A stretch of 64,000 bases of DNA from Pseudomonadota bacterium (GTDB taxonomy: Bacteria > Pseudomonadota > Alphaproteobacteria > Acetobacterales > Acetobacteraceae). Location: NCBI GenBank assembly GCA_021815825.1, contig JAKAZO010000009.1, positions 1 to 64,000 on the forward strand, in the 5' to 3' direction. Of this stretch, positions 25,573 to 34,501 are shown piece after piece. Below the pieces are notes generated by a model, which saw only the letters and a list, made by a program, of their open reading frames with translations, did not search any database and was not told the DNA's origin. The stretch's first letter is position 1. Each line of letters starts with the position of its first letter. Made by a program: the position numbers and the translations under genes.

Positions 25573-26784
25573 TCAAGGGCCGGGGCCTGGCGAGCCGTGC
25601 CGCTCCAGCAGTTTGGCGGCGATCACCAGCTTCTGGATCTCGCTGGTGCCCTCGTAGATGCGCAGGGCGCGGATCTCGCGGTAGAGCCGCTCCACGACGA
25701 CGCCGCTCACCACGCCGAGGCCGCCGAAAATCTGCACCGCCTGGTCGATCACCTGCTGCGCGGATTCGGTGGCGAACAGCTTGGCCATCGCAGCCTCGCG
25801 CGTGACCCGTCCGCCCTGCACGTCCTTGAGCCAGGCGCTGCGGTAGACGAGGAGGGCGGCGGCGTCGATGGCGACGTCCATATCCGCGAGCTTGGCCTGC
25901 ACCAGCTGGAACCCGGCCAGGGCCTGGCCGAACGCGTGGCGCGTCACCGCGCGGGCAGTCGCCTCATCGAGCGCGCGGCGGGCGAAGCCGAGTGCCGCCG
26001 CGCCAACCGTTGCGCGGAAAACGTCGAGCACCGACATGGCGATGCGGAAGCCCTCGCCCGGCGCTCCCAGCATGGCACTCCCCGGCACGCGGCAGCCATC
26101 GAAGCGGAGTGTCCCGAGCGGGTGGGGTGCGATGACGTCGATTCGTTCGGCGACGGTGAGGCCGGGTGTTCCGGCCTCGACGATGAAGGCGCCGAGACCC
26201 TTTGTGCCGGGGCCGGTTGCTCCCGGCGTGCCGGAGATGCGCGCGAAGACGGTGTAGACATCGGCGATCCCGGCGTTCGAGATCCAGGTCTTGGTGCCGT
26301 CGAGAACAAAGTCGCCGCCGTCCGCCACCGCCCGCGTCGTCATCGCGCCGACGTCGGATCCGGCATCGGGCTCGGAGAGCGCGAAGGCGGCGATCAGCGC
26401 GCCCTCGCCGACGGCGGGCAGGTAGCGTCGTCGCTGCGCCTCGCTGCCGGCGAGGGTGATGGCGGCGCTGCCGAGACCCTGCATCGCCAAGGCGAAATCG
26501 GCGAGGCCGGCGTGGCGGGCGAGACACTCGCGGGCCAGGCACAGGCTGCGGACATCGAGCCCCTCGCGGGCGCCGCCATAGGCGCGGGGGACGCAGACGC
26601 GCAGCAGCCCGGCGGCGCCGAGGCGGCGGACGAGCGTCCGGGTCGCCTCGTCCAGCGCCGGGCCGCCCGCGGCATGGGCGGTTTCCTCCAGATTGGCCGA
26701 CGCCGCCCAGGCTTCGAGCTCGGCGGCGAAGGCGCGGTGCCCGGCGTCGAAGAACGGCCAGTCGCGGTAGGAAAAATCGGCCAT
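25573..26784 (-). CDS. Acyl-CoA dehydrogenase
   Basis: A 403-residue FAD-dependent acyl-CoA dehydrogenase introducing an alpha,beta double bond. Hallmarks: [17 protein letters not shown] (FAD/substrate loop), [29 protein letters not shown], and the catalytic base glutamate in [12 protein letters not shown]. Electrons should pass to ETF, which is not encoded here. The ATG at 26784 overlaps the TGA of the enoyl-CoA hydratase, so translation is coupled. Chain-length or aryl specificity cannot be read from the sequence; the neighbouring ligase suggests an aromatic or alicyclic acyl-CoA. Confidence 0.9.
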   Translation of the reverse strand: MADFSYRDWPFFDAGHRAFAAELEAWAASANLEETAHAAGGPALDEATRTLVRRLGAAGLLRVCVPRAYGGAREGLDVRSLCLARECLARHAGLADFALAMQGLGSAAITLAGSEAQRRRYLPAVGEGALIAAFALSEPDAGSDVGAMTTRAVADGGDFVLDGTKTWISNAGIADVYTVFARISGTPGATGPGTKGLGAFIVEAGTPGLTVAERIDVIAPHPLGTLRFDGCRVPGSAMLGAPGEGFRIAMSVLDVFRATVGAAALGFARRALDEATARAVTRHAFGQALAGFQLVQAKLADMDVAIDAAALLVYRSAWLKDVQGGRVTREAAMAKLFATESAQQVIDQAVQIFGGLGVVSGVVVERLYREIRALRIYEGTSEIQKLVIAAKLLERHGSPGPGP

Positions 26785-27602
26785 CAATTACCCTCGAACC
26801 GGGGGGTCTGGCGGGCGGCGAAGGCGGTGTAGGCGCGCTGGAAATCCCTCGTCTGCATGCAGATCGCCTGCGCCTGCGCCTCGGCCTCGATGCACTCGCC
26901 GAGGCCGGCGTTCCATTCCTGCCACAGCATCGTCTTGGTCATGGCATGGCCGAAGGTCGGCCCGTCGGCCAGGGTGCGGGCGAGGGCGAGGGCGTTCGCG
27001 ACCAGCGCCTCGGGCTCGTGCAGCCTGGTGTAGAAGCCGATCCGCTCCGCTTCCTCGCCACCCATCGCGCGGCCGGTGTAGAGCAGCTCCGACGCCCGGC
27101 TCAGCCCGATGAGCCGTGGCAGCAGGGTGCAGGCGCCCATGTCCGCGCCCGCGAGGCCGACGCGGACGAAGAGGAACGCCACCTTGGAGCGCGCGGTGCC
27201 GAGACGAATATCGGCGGCGGAGGCGAGCATCGAGCCGGCGCCGGCGCAGACGCCGTCGATGGCGGCGATGATCGGCTGCGGACACTGGCGCATCGCCTTG
27301 ACGACATCGCCCGTCATGCGAGTGAATTCGAGCAGCTCGGGCATGTCCATGCGCGTCAGCGGACCGATGATCTCGTGCACGTCGCCGCCGGAGCAGAAAT
27401 TTCCGCCCTCGCCGGCGAGCACGACGGCTTTCACCTCCGCCGCATAGGCGAGATTCTCGAACAGGTCGCGCAGCTCGCCGTAGGAGTCGAAGGTCAGCGG
27501 GTTCTTCTTCTCCGGCCGGTCGAGCACGAGGGTGGCCACCTTGTTCTCGACATGCCAGCGGAAGTGAATCGCCTTGTAGCCAGCAGCGTCGAACTCTCTC
27601 AT
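26784..27602 (-). CDS. Enoyl-CoA hydratase/isomerase family protein
   Basis: A 272-residue crotonase. Oxyanion-hole segments [15 protein letters not shown] and [16 protein letters not shown] are present; in the usual catalytic positions it has [18 protein letters not shown]-type text with alanine/aspartate rather than the paired glutamates of classical hydratase, so reaction type (hydratase, isomerase, thioesterase-like) is uncertain. Similar proteins accompany 2-aminobenzoyl-CoA and salicylyl-CoA catabolic operons. It is coupled to the dehydrogenase downstream and lies 27 bp after the SDR gene. Confidence 0.87.
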   Translation of the reverse strand: MREFDAAGYKAIHFRWHVENKVATLVLDRPEKKNPLTFDSYGELRDLFENLAYAAEVKAVVLAGEGGNFCSGGDVHEIIGPLTRMDMPELLEFTRMTGDVVKAMRQCPQPIIAAIDGVCAGAGSMLASAADIRLGTARSKVAFLFVRVGLAGADMGACTLLPRLIGLSRASELLYTGRAMGGEEAERIGFYTRLHEPEALVANALALARTLADGPTFGHAMTKTMLWQEWNAGLGECIEAEAQAQAICMQTRDFQRAYTAFAARQTPRFEGN

Positions 27603-27629
27603 CCTGGTTGCCCTCTGTTGCGGGTCGGC

Positions 27630-28376
27630 TCAGCCGACCATGGTGATGCCACCGTTGACGCTCAGCACCTGGCCGGTGACGTAGTCGGCCTCGGCGCTGG
27701 CCATGAACAGGATCGCCGCCGCCACCTCGGCTGGTTTGCCGAAGCGGCGCATGGGAATCGCCTTGATGAAGGCTTCGAGAAACTTCTCCGGCTCGGAGCG
27801 CAGCAGCGGCGTGTCGGTCGGGCCGGGACAGACGGCGTTGACCGCGATGTTGTGGCGAGCGCCCTCGCGGGCGAGCGATTTGCTGAAGGCGATCACGCCG
27901 CCCTTGGCCGCGGAATAGACGCTCTCGCCGAGGCTGCCGACGCGCCCGGCATCGCTCGCGACGTTGACGATCTTGCCGCTCCTGCGCGCGATCATGCCGG
28001 GGAAGAAGGCACGCGCGAGTTCGATCGGGCCGAGGAGATTGAGCGCCATCACCTTGGCGATGAAGGCGTCGTCGTTCTCGACGAAGGGCTGGATATGGCC
28101 CCAGCCGGCGACGTTGGCGAGAATGTCCAGCCGGCCATGGCGCGTCAGCACCTGCTCGCGGCAGGCGGCGATCGAGGCCTTGTCGGTGACGTCGAGGCGG
28201 ACAAATTCAACTCTGCCGCCGGCGGCGCGCACCGACGCGGCCGCGGCCTCGCCCTTGGCGGTGTCGATGTCGGCGAGCAGAACGTCGCCGCCCTCAGCAG
28301 CGAAGCCCTGGACCGTGGCCAGGCCGATTCCGGACGCGCCGCCGGTGACGAGGGCGATCTTATCGGCAAATTTCAT
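27630..28376 (-). CDS. SDR-family dehydrogenase (3-hydroxyacyl-CoA-type)
   Basis: A 248-residue classical short-chain dehydrogenase. NAD(P)-binding TGGASGIGLAT, DVTD, NVAGWGHIQPF (NAG-like), and the catalytic YSAAK with the serine in NVASDAGRVGS; C-terminal CPGPTDTPLL and SVNGGITMVG. D37-type residue in LLADIDTAKGEA suggests NAD preference. In this cluster it would oxidise the hydroxyacyl-CoA made by the hydratase. Confidence 0.87.
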   Translation of the reverse strand: MKFADKIALVTGGASGIGLATVQGFAAEGGDVLLADIDTAKGEAAAASVRAAGGRVEFVRLDVTDKASIAACREQVLTRHGRLDILANVAGWGHIQPFVENDDAFIAKVMALNLLGPIELARAFFPGMIARRSGKIVNVASDAGRVGSLGESVYSAAKGGVIAFSKSLAREGARHNIAVNAVCPGPTDTPLLRSEPEKFLEAFIKAIPMRRFGKPAEVAAAILFMASAEADYVTGQVLSVNGGITMVG

Positions 28377-28403
28377 ACTGCGGTCTCCTCGTTCGCGCGT
28401 GGC

Positions 28404-30056
28404 TCAGGACTGGCGCAGGCGGAAGCGCTGCACCTTGCCGGTCGCCGTTCGCGGCAGCGCCTCGATGAAGCGGAACTCGCGCGGGCATTTGTAGGTGGCG
28501 ATGAGCGATCTGACGAAGGCGCCAAGCTCGTCGGCCGTCTCCGCCTCGTTGTCGCGTGGTTCGCGCAGCACGACGCAAGCGCGCAGGATCGCGCCGCGCA
28601 CCGGATCCGGCACGCCGACGACAGCGCATTCGGCAACATCGGGATGCTCGGAGAGGGCGCGCTCGACTTCCTGCGCGGAGATGTTGTAGCCGGCGGAGAC
28701 GATCATGTCGTCGCTGCGGTCCACGTACCAGAAGCGGCCGGCTTCATCCTGTTCCATGATGTCGCCGGTGACGTTCCATCCATTGCGCACGAACGCGGCC
28801 TGGCGCTCCGGATCGTCGAGGTAGCGGCAGCCGGTCGGCCCGCGCACCGCCAGCCGGCCGCGCCGGCCGCGCGGCAGCGGCACGCCATCATCGTCGAGAA
28901 GGCAGACCGTGTAGCCGGGGACGGCCCGTCCGGTTGATCCCGGATGCTCGACCGGCTCGCTCTCCGAGAGACAATGGCTGAGCAGCTCGGTCATGCCGAG
29001 CCCGTTGACGATGCCGACCCCGGTCGCCTCGCGCCACGCCTGCCACAATGCGCCGCGGAGATGTTCCCCGGCCGAGGCGCAGCGGCGCAGGCTGCGGAGA
29101 TCGAAGCGGCCGATCTGCGCCAGCATGTGGTGATAGCCGGTGGGCACGCCGTAGAGGCTGGTGACGCGGTGGCGTGCCACGGCGGCGAGGATGTTCTCCG
29201 GCGCCGGGCGCGCCACCAGTGCCGCGGTGGCGCGGAAGCGCAGCGGATAGAGCACCTGCGCCGCCAGCCCGTAGGTGAACGCCATCGGCGCCGATCCGCA
29301 CACCACCTCGTCGGACGCGACGCGATAGACCAGCGGCAGGCTGTCGGCGGCGGCCAGTATGTCGCGGTGGAAATGCGCCGCGGCTTTCGGGTACCCCGTG
29401 GTCCCCGAGGTGAAGGTGATCAGCGCGATATCGTCCGCCGCGGTCGGAACGGTCGCGAAGCCGGCCGGCTTGGCGGCGGCGGCGCGGTCGAGGTCCGCAT
29501 CCCGGTTCGTCGCGTCGCCGGTGGCGCTGAAATAGGCGATCCGCGCCATCGCCGTCTGGCGACGCGCCGTCTCCATCTCCTCGGCGAGGTCGATGTCGCA
29601 GAGCGCGTGGCTGATTTCGGCCTTGTCGATGATGTAGGCGAGTTCGCGCGCGCGCAGCATCGGCATGGTGGTGACGCAGATGCCGCCGGCCTTGAGCACC
29701 GCGAGCCAGCAGGCCACCAGCATCGGAGAGTTGGCCGCGCGCAGCAGCACGCGATTGCCCGGGACCAGCGCGAGATCTTCGACCAGCACGCGGGCGATGC
29801 GCTCGGCCCGGTCGAGCAAGTGCGCGTAGGTCCAGCTGAGGTCGCCGAAATGATAGGCAGCCTTGGCACCGGCGCCGGCCGCCACCGCGGCGTCGACCAG
29901 CGCCGCGGCGGCGTTGAGCCGGTCCGGGTAGTCGCAGAGATGTGCCGCCGCGTAGTCGAATTGCGGCCAGAGGGCGGGCGGCGGCAGCAGGCGGCGGGCG
30001 AACCGGTCGGCGTGGGCGCTGGGAACGCCGCCGGGCGGGCGCGAATGCATCATCAT
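28404..30056 (-). CDS. Aryl-CoA ligase, benzoate/2-aminobenzoate-CoA ligase type
   Basis: A 550-residue AMP-forming acyl-CoA synthetase. P-loop ITFTSGTTGYPKAAAH, adenylate motif GLGMTELLSHC, RNGWNVTGD hinge region, and the catalytic lysine in LPRTATGKVQRF. The N-terminus (HADRFARRLLPPPALWPQFDY) is typical of benzoate- and 2-aminobenzoate-CoA ligases. It activates an aromatic or related carboxylate to a CoA thioester for the downstream SDR, hydratase and dehydrogenase. Start is one of three consecutive ATGs at 30056/30053/30050; no strong ribosome binding site. Named only to family level. Confidence 0.84.
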   Translation of the reverse strand: MMMHSRPPGGVPSAHADRFARRLLPPPALWPQFDYAAAHLCDYPDRLNAAAALVDAAVAAGAGAKAAYHFGDLSWTYAHLLDRAERIARVLVEDLALVPGNRVLLRAANSPMLVACWLAVLKAGGICVTTMPMLRARELAYIIDKAEISHALCDIDLAEEMETARRQTAMARIAYFSATGDATNRDADLDRAAAAKPAGFATVPTAADDIALITFTSGTTGYPKAAAHFHRDILAAADSLPLVYRVASDEVVCGSAPMAFTYGLAAQVLYPLRFRATAALVARPAPENILAAVARHRVTSLYGVPTGYHHMLAQIGRFDLRSLRRCASAGEHLRGALWQAWREATGVGIVNGLGMTELLSHCLSESEPVEHPGSTGRAVPGYTVCLLDDDGVPLPRGRRGRLAVRGPTGCRYLDDPERQAAFVRNGWNVTGDIMEQDEAGRFWYVDRSDDMIVSAGYNISAQEVERALSEHPDVAECAVVGVPDPVRGAILRACVVLREPRDNEAETADELGAFVRSLIATYKCPREFRFIEALPRTATGKVQRFRLRQS

Positions 30057-30084
30057 GCCGGTCGGGCCTTGGCAGTGTGTCGAT

Positions 30085-30100
30085 ATGACTGAACAGTCAT
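30085..30100. promoter_or_regulatory. Candidate TetR operator in front of the ligase operon
   Basis: Perfect 16-bp palindrome ATGACTGAACAGTCAT (7-bp arms, 2-bp centre), 29 bp upstream of the ligase start. On the minus strand a TTGACA (30111-30116) lies 10 bp upstream of it, at -35 position for a promoter whose -10 would fall inside the palindrome. Bound repressor would block the promoter; the TetR at the end of the operon is the obvious candidate. Confidence 0.6.
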
Positions 30101-30149
30101 TCAATCAAACTGTCAAGGCCCGCCTCACGTCGCGGCCGGGCTCGGGGCC

Positions 30150-30476
30150 TCAAGCCGAAACGGGCCGCTGGCGATCCGGCAGTTCGAGTTCGAGCAGCAG
30201 CGAGGCGAGCGTCTTGCCGTGCGGATCGAGCGCGAGCGACCGCGTCACGCCGCCCGCCAGCGCCGCGGTGAGCACGAAGTTAAGCGCGCCGAGCGCCGGC
30301 AGTTCGTAGCGCGTCACCTCGCCCCGCAGGATGGCCGCGAAATGGGCCCGGACGCGGGCTTCGGTCACATGCTCCGCGAGCCAGGCATAGTCGCCCGGAT
30401 CGTAGGCGATGACGGAGATCTGCGAGGTGTCGCCCTTGTCGCCGGTGCGGGCGTGGGCCAGTTCGCGCAGGCGCAT
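30150..30476 (-). CDS. AtuA-related C-terminal-domain protein
   Basis: A 108-residue protein matching the small partner/domain found at the C-terminus of AtuA-family proteins (RELAHARTGDKGDTSQISVIAYD; ELPALGALNFVLTAAL). Its ATG lies 1 bp beyond the stop of the large AtuA gene (TGACATG), so the two are co-translated and in some species form one polypeptide. Molecular role unproven. Confidence 0.82.
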   Translation of the reverse strand: MRLRELAHARTGDKGDTSQISVIAYDPGDYAWLAEHVTEARVRAHFAAILRGEVTRYELPALGALNFVLTAALAGGVTRSLALDPHGKTLASLLLELELPDRQRPVSA

Positions 30477-30477
30477 G

Positions 30478-31818
30478 TCAGGCCACCTCGTAATGCAGCG
30501 CGGGCACGACCCGCTCGCGCGCGATCAGCGTCGAGACCACCGCGACGATCTGGCGTGCCGATTTCCACGCCCCACCGCCGCCCGCCGGGCCATTGGTGTA
30601 GAGCGTCTCGACCTCGTTGCCGATCCGCGCCGCCTCCGCGAGGCTTGTCGTGCGGCCGACCACGCGCACGCGCACTTCGGACGGCTCGGCGAAGGCGGCA
30701 GCGTCGCCCGCGAGGTGCGCGGCATCAACGCCGATGAGCTCGAAGCGGGTTTCGGTCGTCGCCACGCCTGTCAGCGCCAGGCGCTCGCGCACGATCGCCA
30801 GCGCCAGCCGCCCGCGCGCCACGGCGCCCGGACCGGCATAGGAGATCTGCCCCTCGCCGACGAAACTGTCGAGATAGCCGACCGAGACTTTCAGCGTCGC
30901 CGGGCGCGCCCGCCCACGGCCGCCGCGGACCGCGATGCGGTCGCGGCCAAGTTCGGTGAAGCGCACGGCAGAGAAATCCGCCACCACGTCCGGCTGCAGA
31001 TAGGCGGTGGGGTCGAGCAGCTCGTACAGCAGCTGCTCCTTGCAGGTCGCGAGGGTGATCCGTCCGCCGGAGCCGGGGACCTTGCTGATCACCGCGGCTC
31101 CGTCCGCGTCCACTTCGGCGATCGGGAAGCCGAGCCGGGCGAGGTCCGGCACGTCCTTGTAGCCCGGGTCGGCGAAATACCCGCCGGTGATCTGGCCGGC
31201 GCATTCCAGCAGGTGCCCGACCACGGTGCCCTGACCAAGCCGTTCCCAATTATCCATCGCCCAGCCGAACTCGTGGATCAGCGGGGCAAGGAACAGCGCC
31301 GGGTCGGCGACGCGGCCGGTGATGACGACGTCGGCGCCGCCGCGCAGCGCCGCGACGATGCCCTCGGCGCCCATATAGGCATTGGCCGAGAGGATGGTCT
31401 CCCCGAGCGAGGCGACCGTGCCTGCGCGCTCCAGCAGCGCGTCGTCACCGCCGCGCACGCGGTCCAGCACGTCATCGCCGGTGACCGCGGCGATCCTGAG
31501 TCCGGTCAGCCCGAGCTCGCGCGCCACCGCCGCGGTCGCGCGCGCCGCGCCGAGCGGATTGGCCGCGCCCATGTTGGTGATGATGCGCACCCCGCGCGCC
31601 GCGCAGGGGCGCAGCACGGCCTGCATCCGCGCCACCAGCAGCGGGTCGAACCCGGCGGCGGGATCGCGCCGCTTCTCGCCCTGGGCGAGGGCGATGGTGC
31701 GCTCGGCCAGGCATTCGAATCCGAGATAGTCGAGCCCGCCACGCTCGGCGAGTTCGACGGCCGGCTCGATGCGGTCCCCGGCGAAGCCGGCGCCGGAGCC
31801 GATGCGGATCGTTTTCAT
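30478..31818 (-). CDS. Acyclic terpene utilisation AtuA-family protein
   Basis: A 446-residue protein of the AtuA (DUF1446) family, named from the Pseudomonas citronellol/geraniol degradation cluster, where its exact function is still unclear. Conserved text includes IRIGSGAGFAGDRIEPAVEL, YLGFECLAERTIALAQ, IITNMGAANPLGAA, VVITGRVADPALFLAPLIHEFGW and GGYFADPGYKDVPDLARLGFPIAEV. The ATG at 31818 begins the conserved part; the upstream extension is not. No geranyl-CoA carboxylase genes are present, so here AtuA is paired with an aryl-CoA-type pathway instead. It is divergent from a dehydrogenase gene. Confidence 0.86.
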   Translation of the reverse strand: MKTIRIGSGAGFAGDRIEPAVELAERGGLDYLGFECLAERTIALAQGEKRRDPAAGFDPLLVARMQAVLRPCAARGVRIITNMGAANPLGAARATAAVARELGLTGLRIAAVTGDDVLDRVRGGDDALLERAGTVASLGETILSANAYMGAEGIVAALRGGADVVITGRVADPALFLAPLIHEFGWAMDNWERLGQGTVVGHLLECAGQITGGYFADPGYKDVPDLARLGFPIAEVDADGAAVISKVPGSGGRITLATCKEQLLYELLDPTAYLQPDVVADFSAVRFTELGRDRIAVRGGRGRARPATLKVSVGYLDSFVGEGQISYAGPGAVARGRLALAIVRERLALTGVATTETRFELIGVDAAHLAGDAAAFAEPSEVRVRVVGRTTSLAEAARIGNEVETLYTNGPAGGGGAWKSARQIVAVVSTLIARERVVPALHYEVA

Positions 31819-31976
31819 GCCGGGATACCCCCCTCGCGGCGGTGTACCCGCGTTATCGAAGCGCTGCCGCGCCAGTGCAAACCGAAATTTGCCCCGCTCG
31901 CCGCAGGGCAGGGTCTGTGGCAGAACGGGGCGCAACCGCGTTGCCGGATTCGGCGCGAGAAGGGGGGACCACGCCA

Positions 31977-32957
31977 ATGAGCTCGAACACGAAGAAAATC
32001 CTGGTGCCTGACAGCCTCGGCGCCGAGGGCTTCGCCCTGCTGCGGGCGCGGCCGGACATCGAGACCGTGCCCTACGACCCCGCCCTCGGCGCGACGGCGT
32101 TCCACGCCATGCTGGCGGACGCGGCCGGCGTCGCGCTGAGCTTCACCCGCTTCGGTGCCGCCGAGCTCGCCGCCGCCCCGGCCTTGCAGGTGGTGGCGCG
32201 CATCGGCGTCGGGTTCGACGCCGTCGACGTCCCGGCGCTTTCGGCGCGGCGCATTCCGCTGATGGTGGTGGGCACCGCGAACTCGACCAGCGTCGCCGAG
32301 CAGGCGGTGTTCTTCATCCTCGCCCTGGCCAAGCGCGTCGCCGTGCTCGACCGTCTGGTACGCGAGGGGCGCTGGGGCGAGCGGTTCGCCTACCTGCCGG
32401 AGGAGGTCGCCGGGCGCAGCGTGCTCATCGTCGGGTTCGGCCGCATCGGCACCCGCGCGGCGGCCCGCTGCGCCGCATTCGGCATGCGCGTGTTCGTCCA
32501 TGACCCGTTCGTGCCGGCGGCGGCGATCACGGCGGCTGGGTTCCAGCCGGTGGCGGACCTCGATGCCGCCCTGGGCGAGGCCGATTTCGTCAGCCTGCAT
32601 TGCCCGCTGAACGAGACCACGCGCGGCCTGTTCGCCACGGCGCGGCTGGCGCGGATGAAGCGCGGCGCCTTCCTGGTCAACACCGCCCGCGGCGGGCTCA
32701 TCGACGAAGCCGCGCTGCAGGCGGCGCTGAACTCGGGGCATCTCGCGGGCGCCGCGCTCGACGTGCTCTGCACCGAGCCGCCGCCGCGCGAGCATCCGTT
32801 GCTGGCGCTCGACAACGTGATCCTGGCCCCGCACATGGCCGGCGTGACCGTCGCTTCGGTGGCCGCGATGGCGGCGGCGACGGCGCGGAACCTGCTCTCT
32901 GTGCTGGACGGCGCGCCGATCCGGGAGAATGCCGTCGACCCGACGGTCTTCGCCTGA
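31977..32957 (+). CDS. D-2-hydroxyacid dehydrogenase (phosphoglycerate dehydrogenase-like)
   Basis: A 326-residue NAD-dependent D-isomer hydroxyacid dehydrogenase. Rossmann motif LIVGFGRIGTRAAARC (about residue 145), the catalytic arginine region NTARGGLIDEAAL, a glutamate in LCTEPPP, and the catalytic histidine in LAPHMAGVTVAS. No ACT or regulatory domain, so it is probably not SerA itself; glyoxylate/hydroxypyruvate reductase or a broad 2-ketoacid reductase are alternatives. AGGGGGGAC precedes ATG 31977. It is divergent from atuA with 158 bp between. Confidence 0.86.
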   Translation: MSSNTKKILVPDSLGAEGFALLRARPDIETVPYDPALGATAFHAMLADAAGVALSFTRFGAAELAAAPALQVVARIGVGFDAVDVPALSARRIPLMVVGTANSTSVAEQAVFFILALAKRVAVLDRLVREGRWGERFAYLPEEVAGRSVLIVGFGRIGTRAAARCAAFGMRVFVHDPFVPAAAITAAGFQPVADLDAALGEADFVSLHCPLNETTRGLFATARLARMKRGAFLVNTARGGLIDEAALQAALNSGHLAGAALDVLCTEPPPREHPLLALDNVILAPHMAGVTVASVAAMAAATARNLLSVLDGAPIRENAVDPTVFA

Positions 32958-33037
32958 TCCCGTCGGCGGGGGCCTGAACGCCGCCGCCGCGTTGGCGTCA
33001 ACGGGCTGTTAACCCCGGGGCGCTTTCATGCGTGGGC

Positions 33038-33346
33038 ATGAGCAGCACCCAATCCGCCCCGCCGGTCCCTGAGCTTCCCCGTCCGCCCGGCGGTGACGAG
33101 CGGCGCGCCGGGTTGGAGGCGGCGTCCGAGGCGCTGGTGCGCACGCTGCGCCTGGCTGGCGCCCTGGTCCGCTCGCGCCGCGCGGTCGATCTCGCCGGGC
33201 TGGAGGACTGGGTCGGCCGGCTGTGCGCCCGCGCTCTCGATCTGCCCTATGCCGACGGACAGGCGCTGCGCCCGGGCTTTGTCGCGATCCTGGTCGAGCT
33301 CGACGCGCTCACCTGCGCCCTCGCCGAGACCGCGGGCACGGACTGA
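33038..33346 (+). CDS. Hypothetical protein upstream of fliO-fliP
   Basis: A 102-residue helical protein (RAGLEAASEALVRTLRLAGALVRSRRAVDLAGLEDWVGRLC) without recognised domain, membrane segment or signal. It ends 35 bp before fliO and is probably co-transcribed, so a flagellar role is possible. A TTAACC half-site resembling a CtrA site lies about 28 bp before the start. ATG 33038 or GTG 33032 may start it. Confidence 0.6.
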   Translation: MSSTQSAPPVPELPRPPGGDERRAGLEAASEALVRTLRLAGALVRSRRAVDLAGLEDWVGRLCARALDLPYADGQALRPGFVAILVELDALTCALAETAGTD

Positions 33347-33381
33347 GAATTCCCCTCAACCGCCCGGCAAAAGGCCAGGAC

Positions 33382-33660
33382 ATGGTGCCCGAATTCTCCT
33401 CCCTGCTGGTCACCGGCGCCGCGCTGGCCGCCGTGCTCGGGCTGCTCTGGCTGGCCCAGGCCGGGTTGCGCCGGGCCCGCCCGCTGCTGCGCCCGGCCGG
33501 GGCGCGGCTCGCGATCGAGGAGGCGATGGCGCTGGATTCGCGCCGCCGCCTGGTGCTGATCCGCTGCGAGGGCCAGCGGGCGCTGCTGCTGACCGGCGGG
33601 CCACAGGATCTGCTGCTGGGCTGGCTGCCGGGCGGCGCGCAAGCGGGGCCGCAGCGATGA
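33382..33660 (+). CDS. fliO: Flagellar export-gate protein FliO
   Basis: A 92-residue bitopic membrane protein: one N-terminal helix (SLLVTGAALAAVLGLLWLA), then a basic segment and a FliO-type domain (RLAIEEAMALDSRRRLVLIRCEGQRALLLTGG). FliO helps assemble the FliP/FliQ/FliR export gate of the flagellar type III apparatus. AGGCCAGGA precedes the ATG. It overlaps fliP by 4 bp (ATGA). FliO is poorly conserved; position and the LVLIRCEG-x4-LLLTGG pattern support the call. Confidence 0.85.
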   Translation: MVPEFSSLLVTGAALAAVLGLLWLAQAGLRRARPLLRPAGARLAIEEAMALDSRRRLVLIRCEGQRALLLTGGPQDLLLGWLPGGAQAGPQR

Positions 33661-34454
33661 CGCGCAAGCCGGCCGACCGCGCCCCGGCGCGTCTGGCGCG
33701 GGCGCTGAGGCCAATGGCGGCGCTGACGTGTCTGGTGATGGCGCTGCTGCTGCTGCCGGGCGTGGCCCGCGCCCAGTCGCTCGCCATCGATCTCGGCGCC
33801 GCGGGCCAGGCCGGGGCGACCGCGCGGATGGTCCAGCTCACCGCGCTGCTCACGCTGCTGTCGCTGGCGCCGAGCCTGCTGGTGATGGCCACCGCCTTCA
33901 CCCGCATCGTCATCGTGCTCTCGCTCCTGCGCAGCGCGCTCGGCACCGGCAACACCCCGCCCAACACGGTGCTCATCGGTCTGGCGCTGTTTCTGACCTT
34001 CTTCGTCATGCAGCCGGTGCTGGACCAGGCCTGGACCACGGGCCTGCTGCCGATGAGCGAGGGCCATGTCGAACCGCTGGAGGGATTGCGGCTGGCGAGC
34101 GAGCCATTCCGGCGCTTCATGGCGGCCAATCTGCGCGGCCCGGATCTGCGCCTGTTCCTCGATCTCGCGCACCTGCCGGCCCCGGCCTCGCCGGAGGTGG
34201 CGCCGTGGCGGGCGCTGGTGCCGGCCTTCATCGTCGGCGAGCTGCGCCGGGCCTTCGAGATGGGGTTCCTGCTGTTCCTGCCGTTTCTCGTCATCGACAT
34301 GGTGGTTTCCAGCGTGCTGATGTCGCTCGGCATGATGATGCTGCCGCCGAGCGCGATCTCGCTGCCGTTCAAGCTGGTGTTCTTCGTCCTGGTCGATGGC
34401 TGGCGGCTGGTCTCCGGCAGCCTGGTGCAGAGCTTTGCCACTGTGCTCCGCTGA
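33657..34454 (+). CDS. fliP: Flagellar biosynthetic protein FliP
   Basis: A 265-residue FliP, a core part of the flagellar export gate in the inner membrane. It has a cleavable signal-like start (MAALTCLVMALLLLPGVARAQ), then the conserved LLSLAPSLLVMATAFTRIV, LGTGNTPPNTVLIGLALFLT, VPAFIVGELRRAFEMGF and SLGMMMLPPSAISLPFKL. The fliQ/fliR/flhB genes that usually accompany it are not in the window, so fliOP are detached from the rest of the export genes. Confidence 0.95.
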   Translation: MTRKPADRAPARLARALRPMAALTCLVMALLLLPGVARAQSLAIDLGAAGQAGATARMVQLTALLTLLSLAPSLLVMATAFTRIVIVLSLLRSALGTGNTPPNTVLIGLALFLTFFVMQPVLDQAWTTGLLPMSEGHVEPLEGLRLASEPFRRFMAANLRGPDLRLFLDLAHLPAPASPEVAPWRALVPAFIVGELRRAFEMGFLLFLPFLVIDMVVSSVLMSLGMMMLPPSAISLPFKLVFFVLVDGWRLVSGSLVQSFATVLR

Positions 34455-34501
34455 CCTATATCCGGTCTGGGCCGCGTGCGGCGGCCGGAGGATGTTTGTC
34501 G

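Noticed and set aside
31819-31830. GGGTATCCC before atuA as a further copy of the 13-bp repeat at 13402
   Set aside because: Only nine bases shared and a single copy; expected by chance in GC-rich DNA with this many starts.
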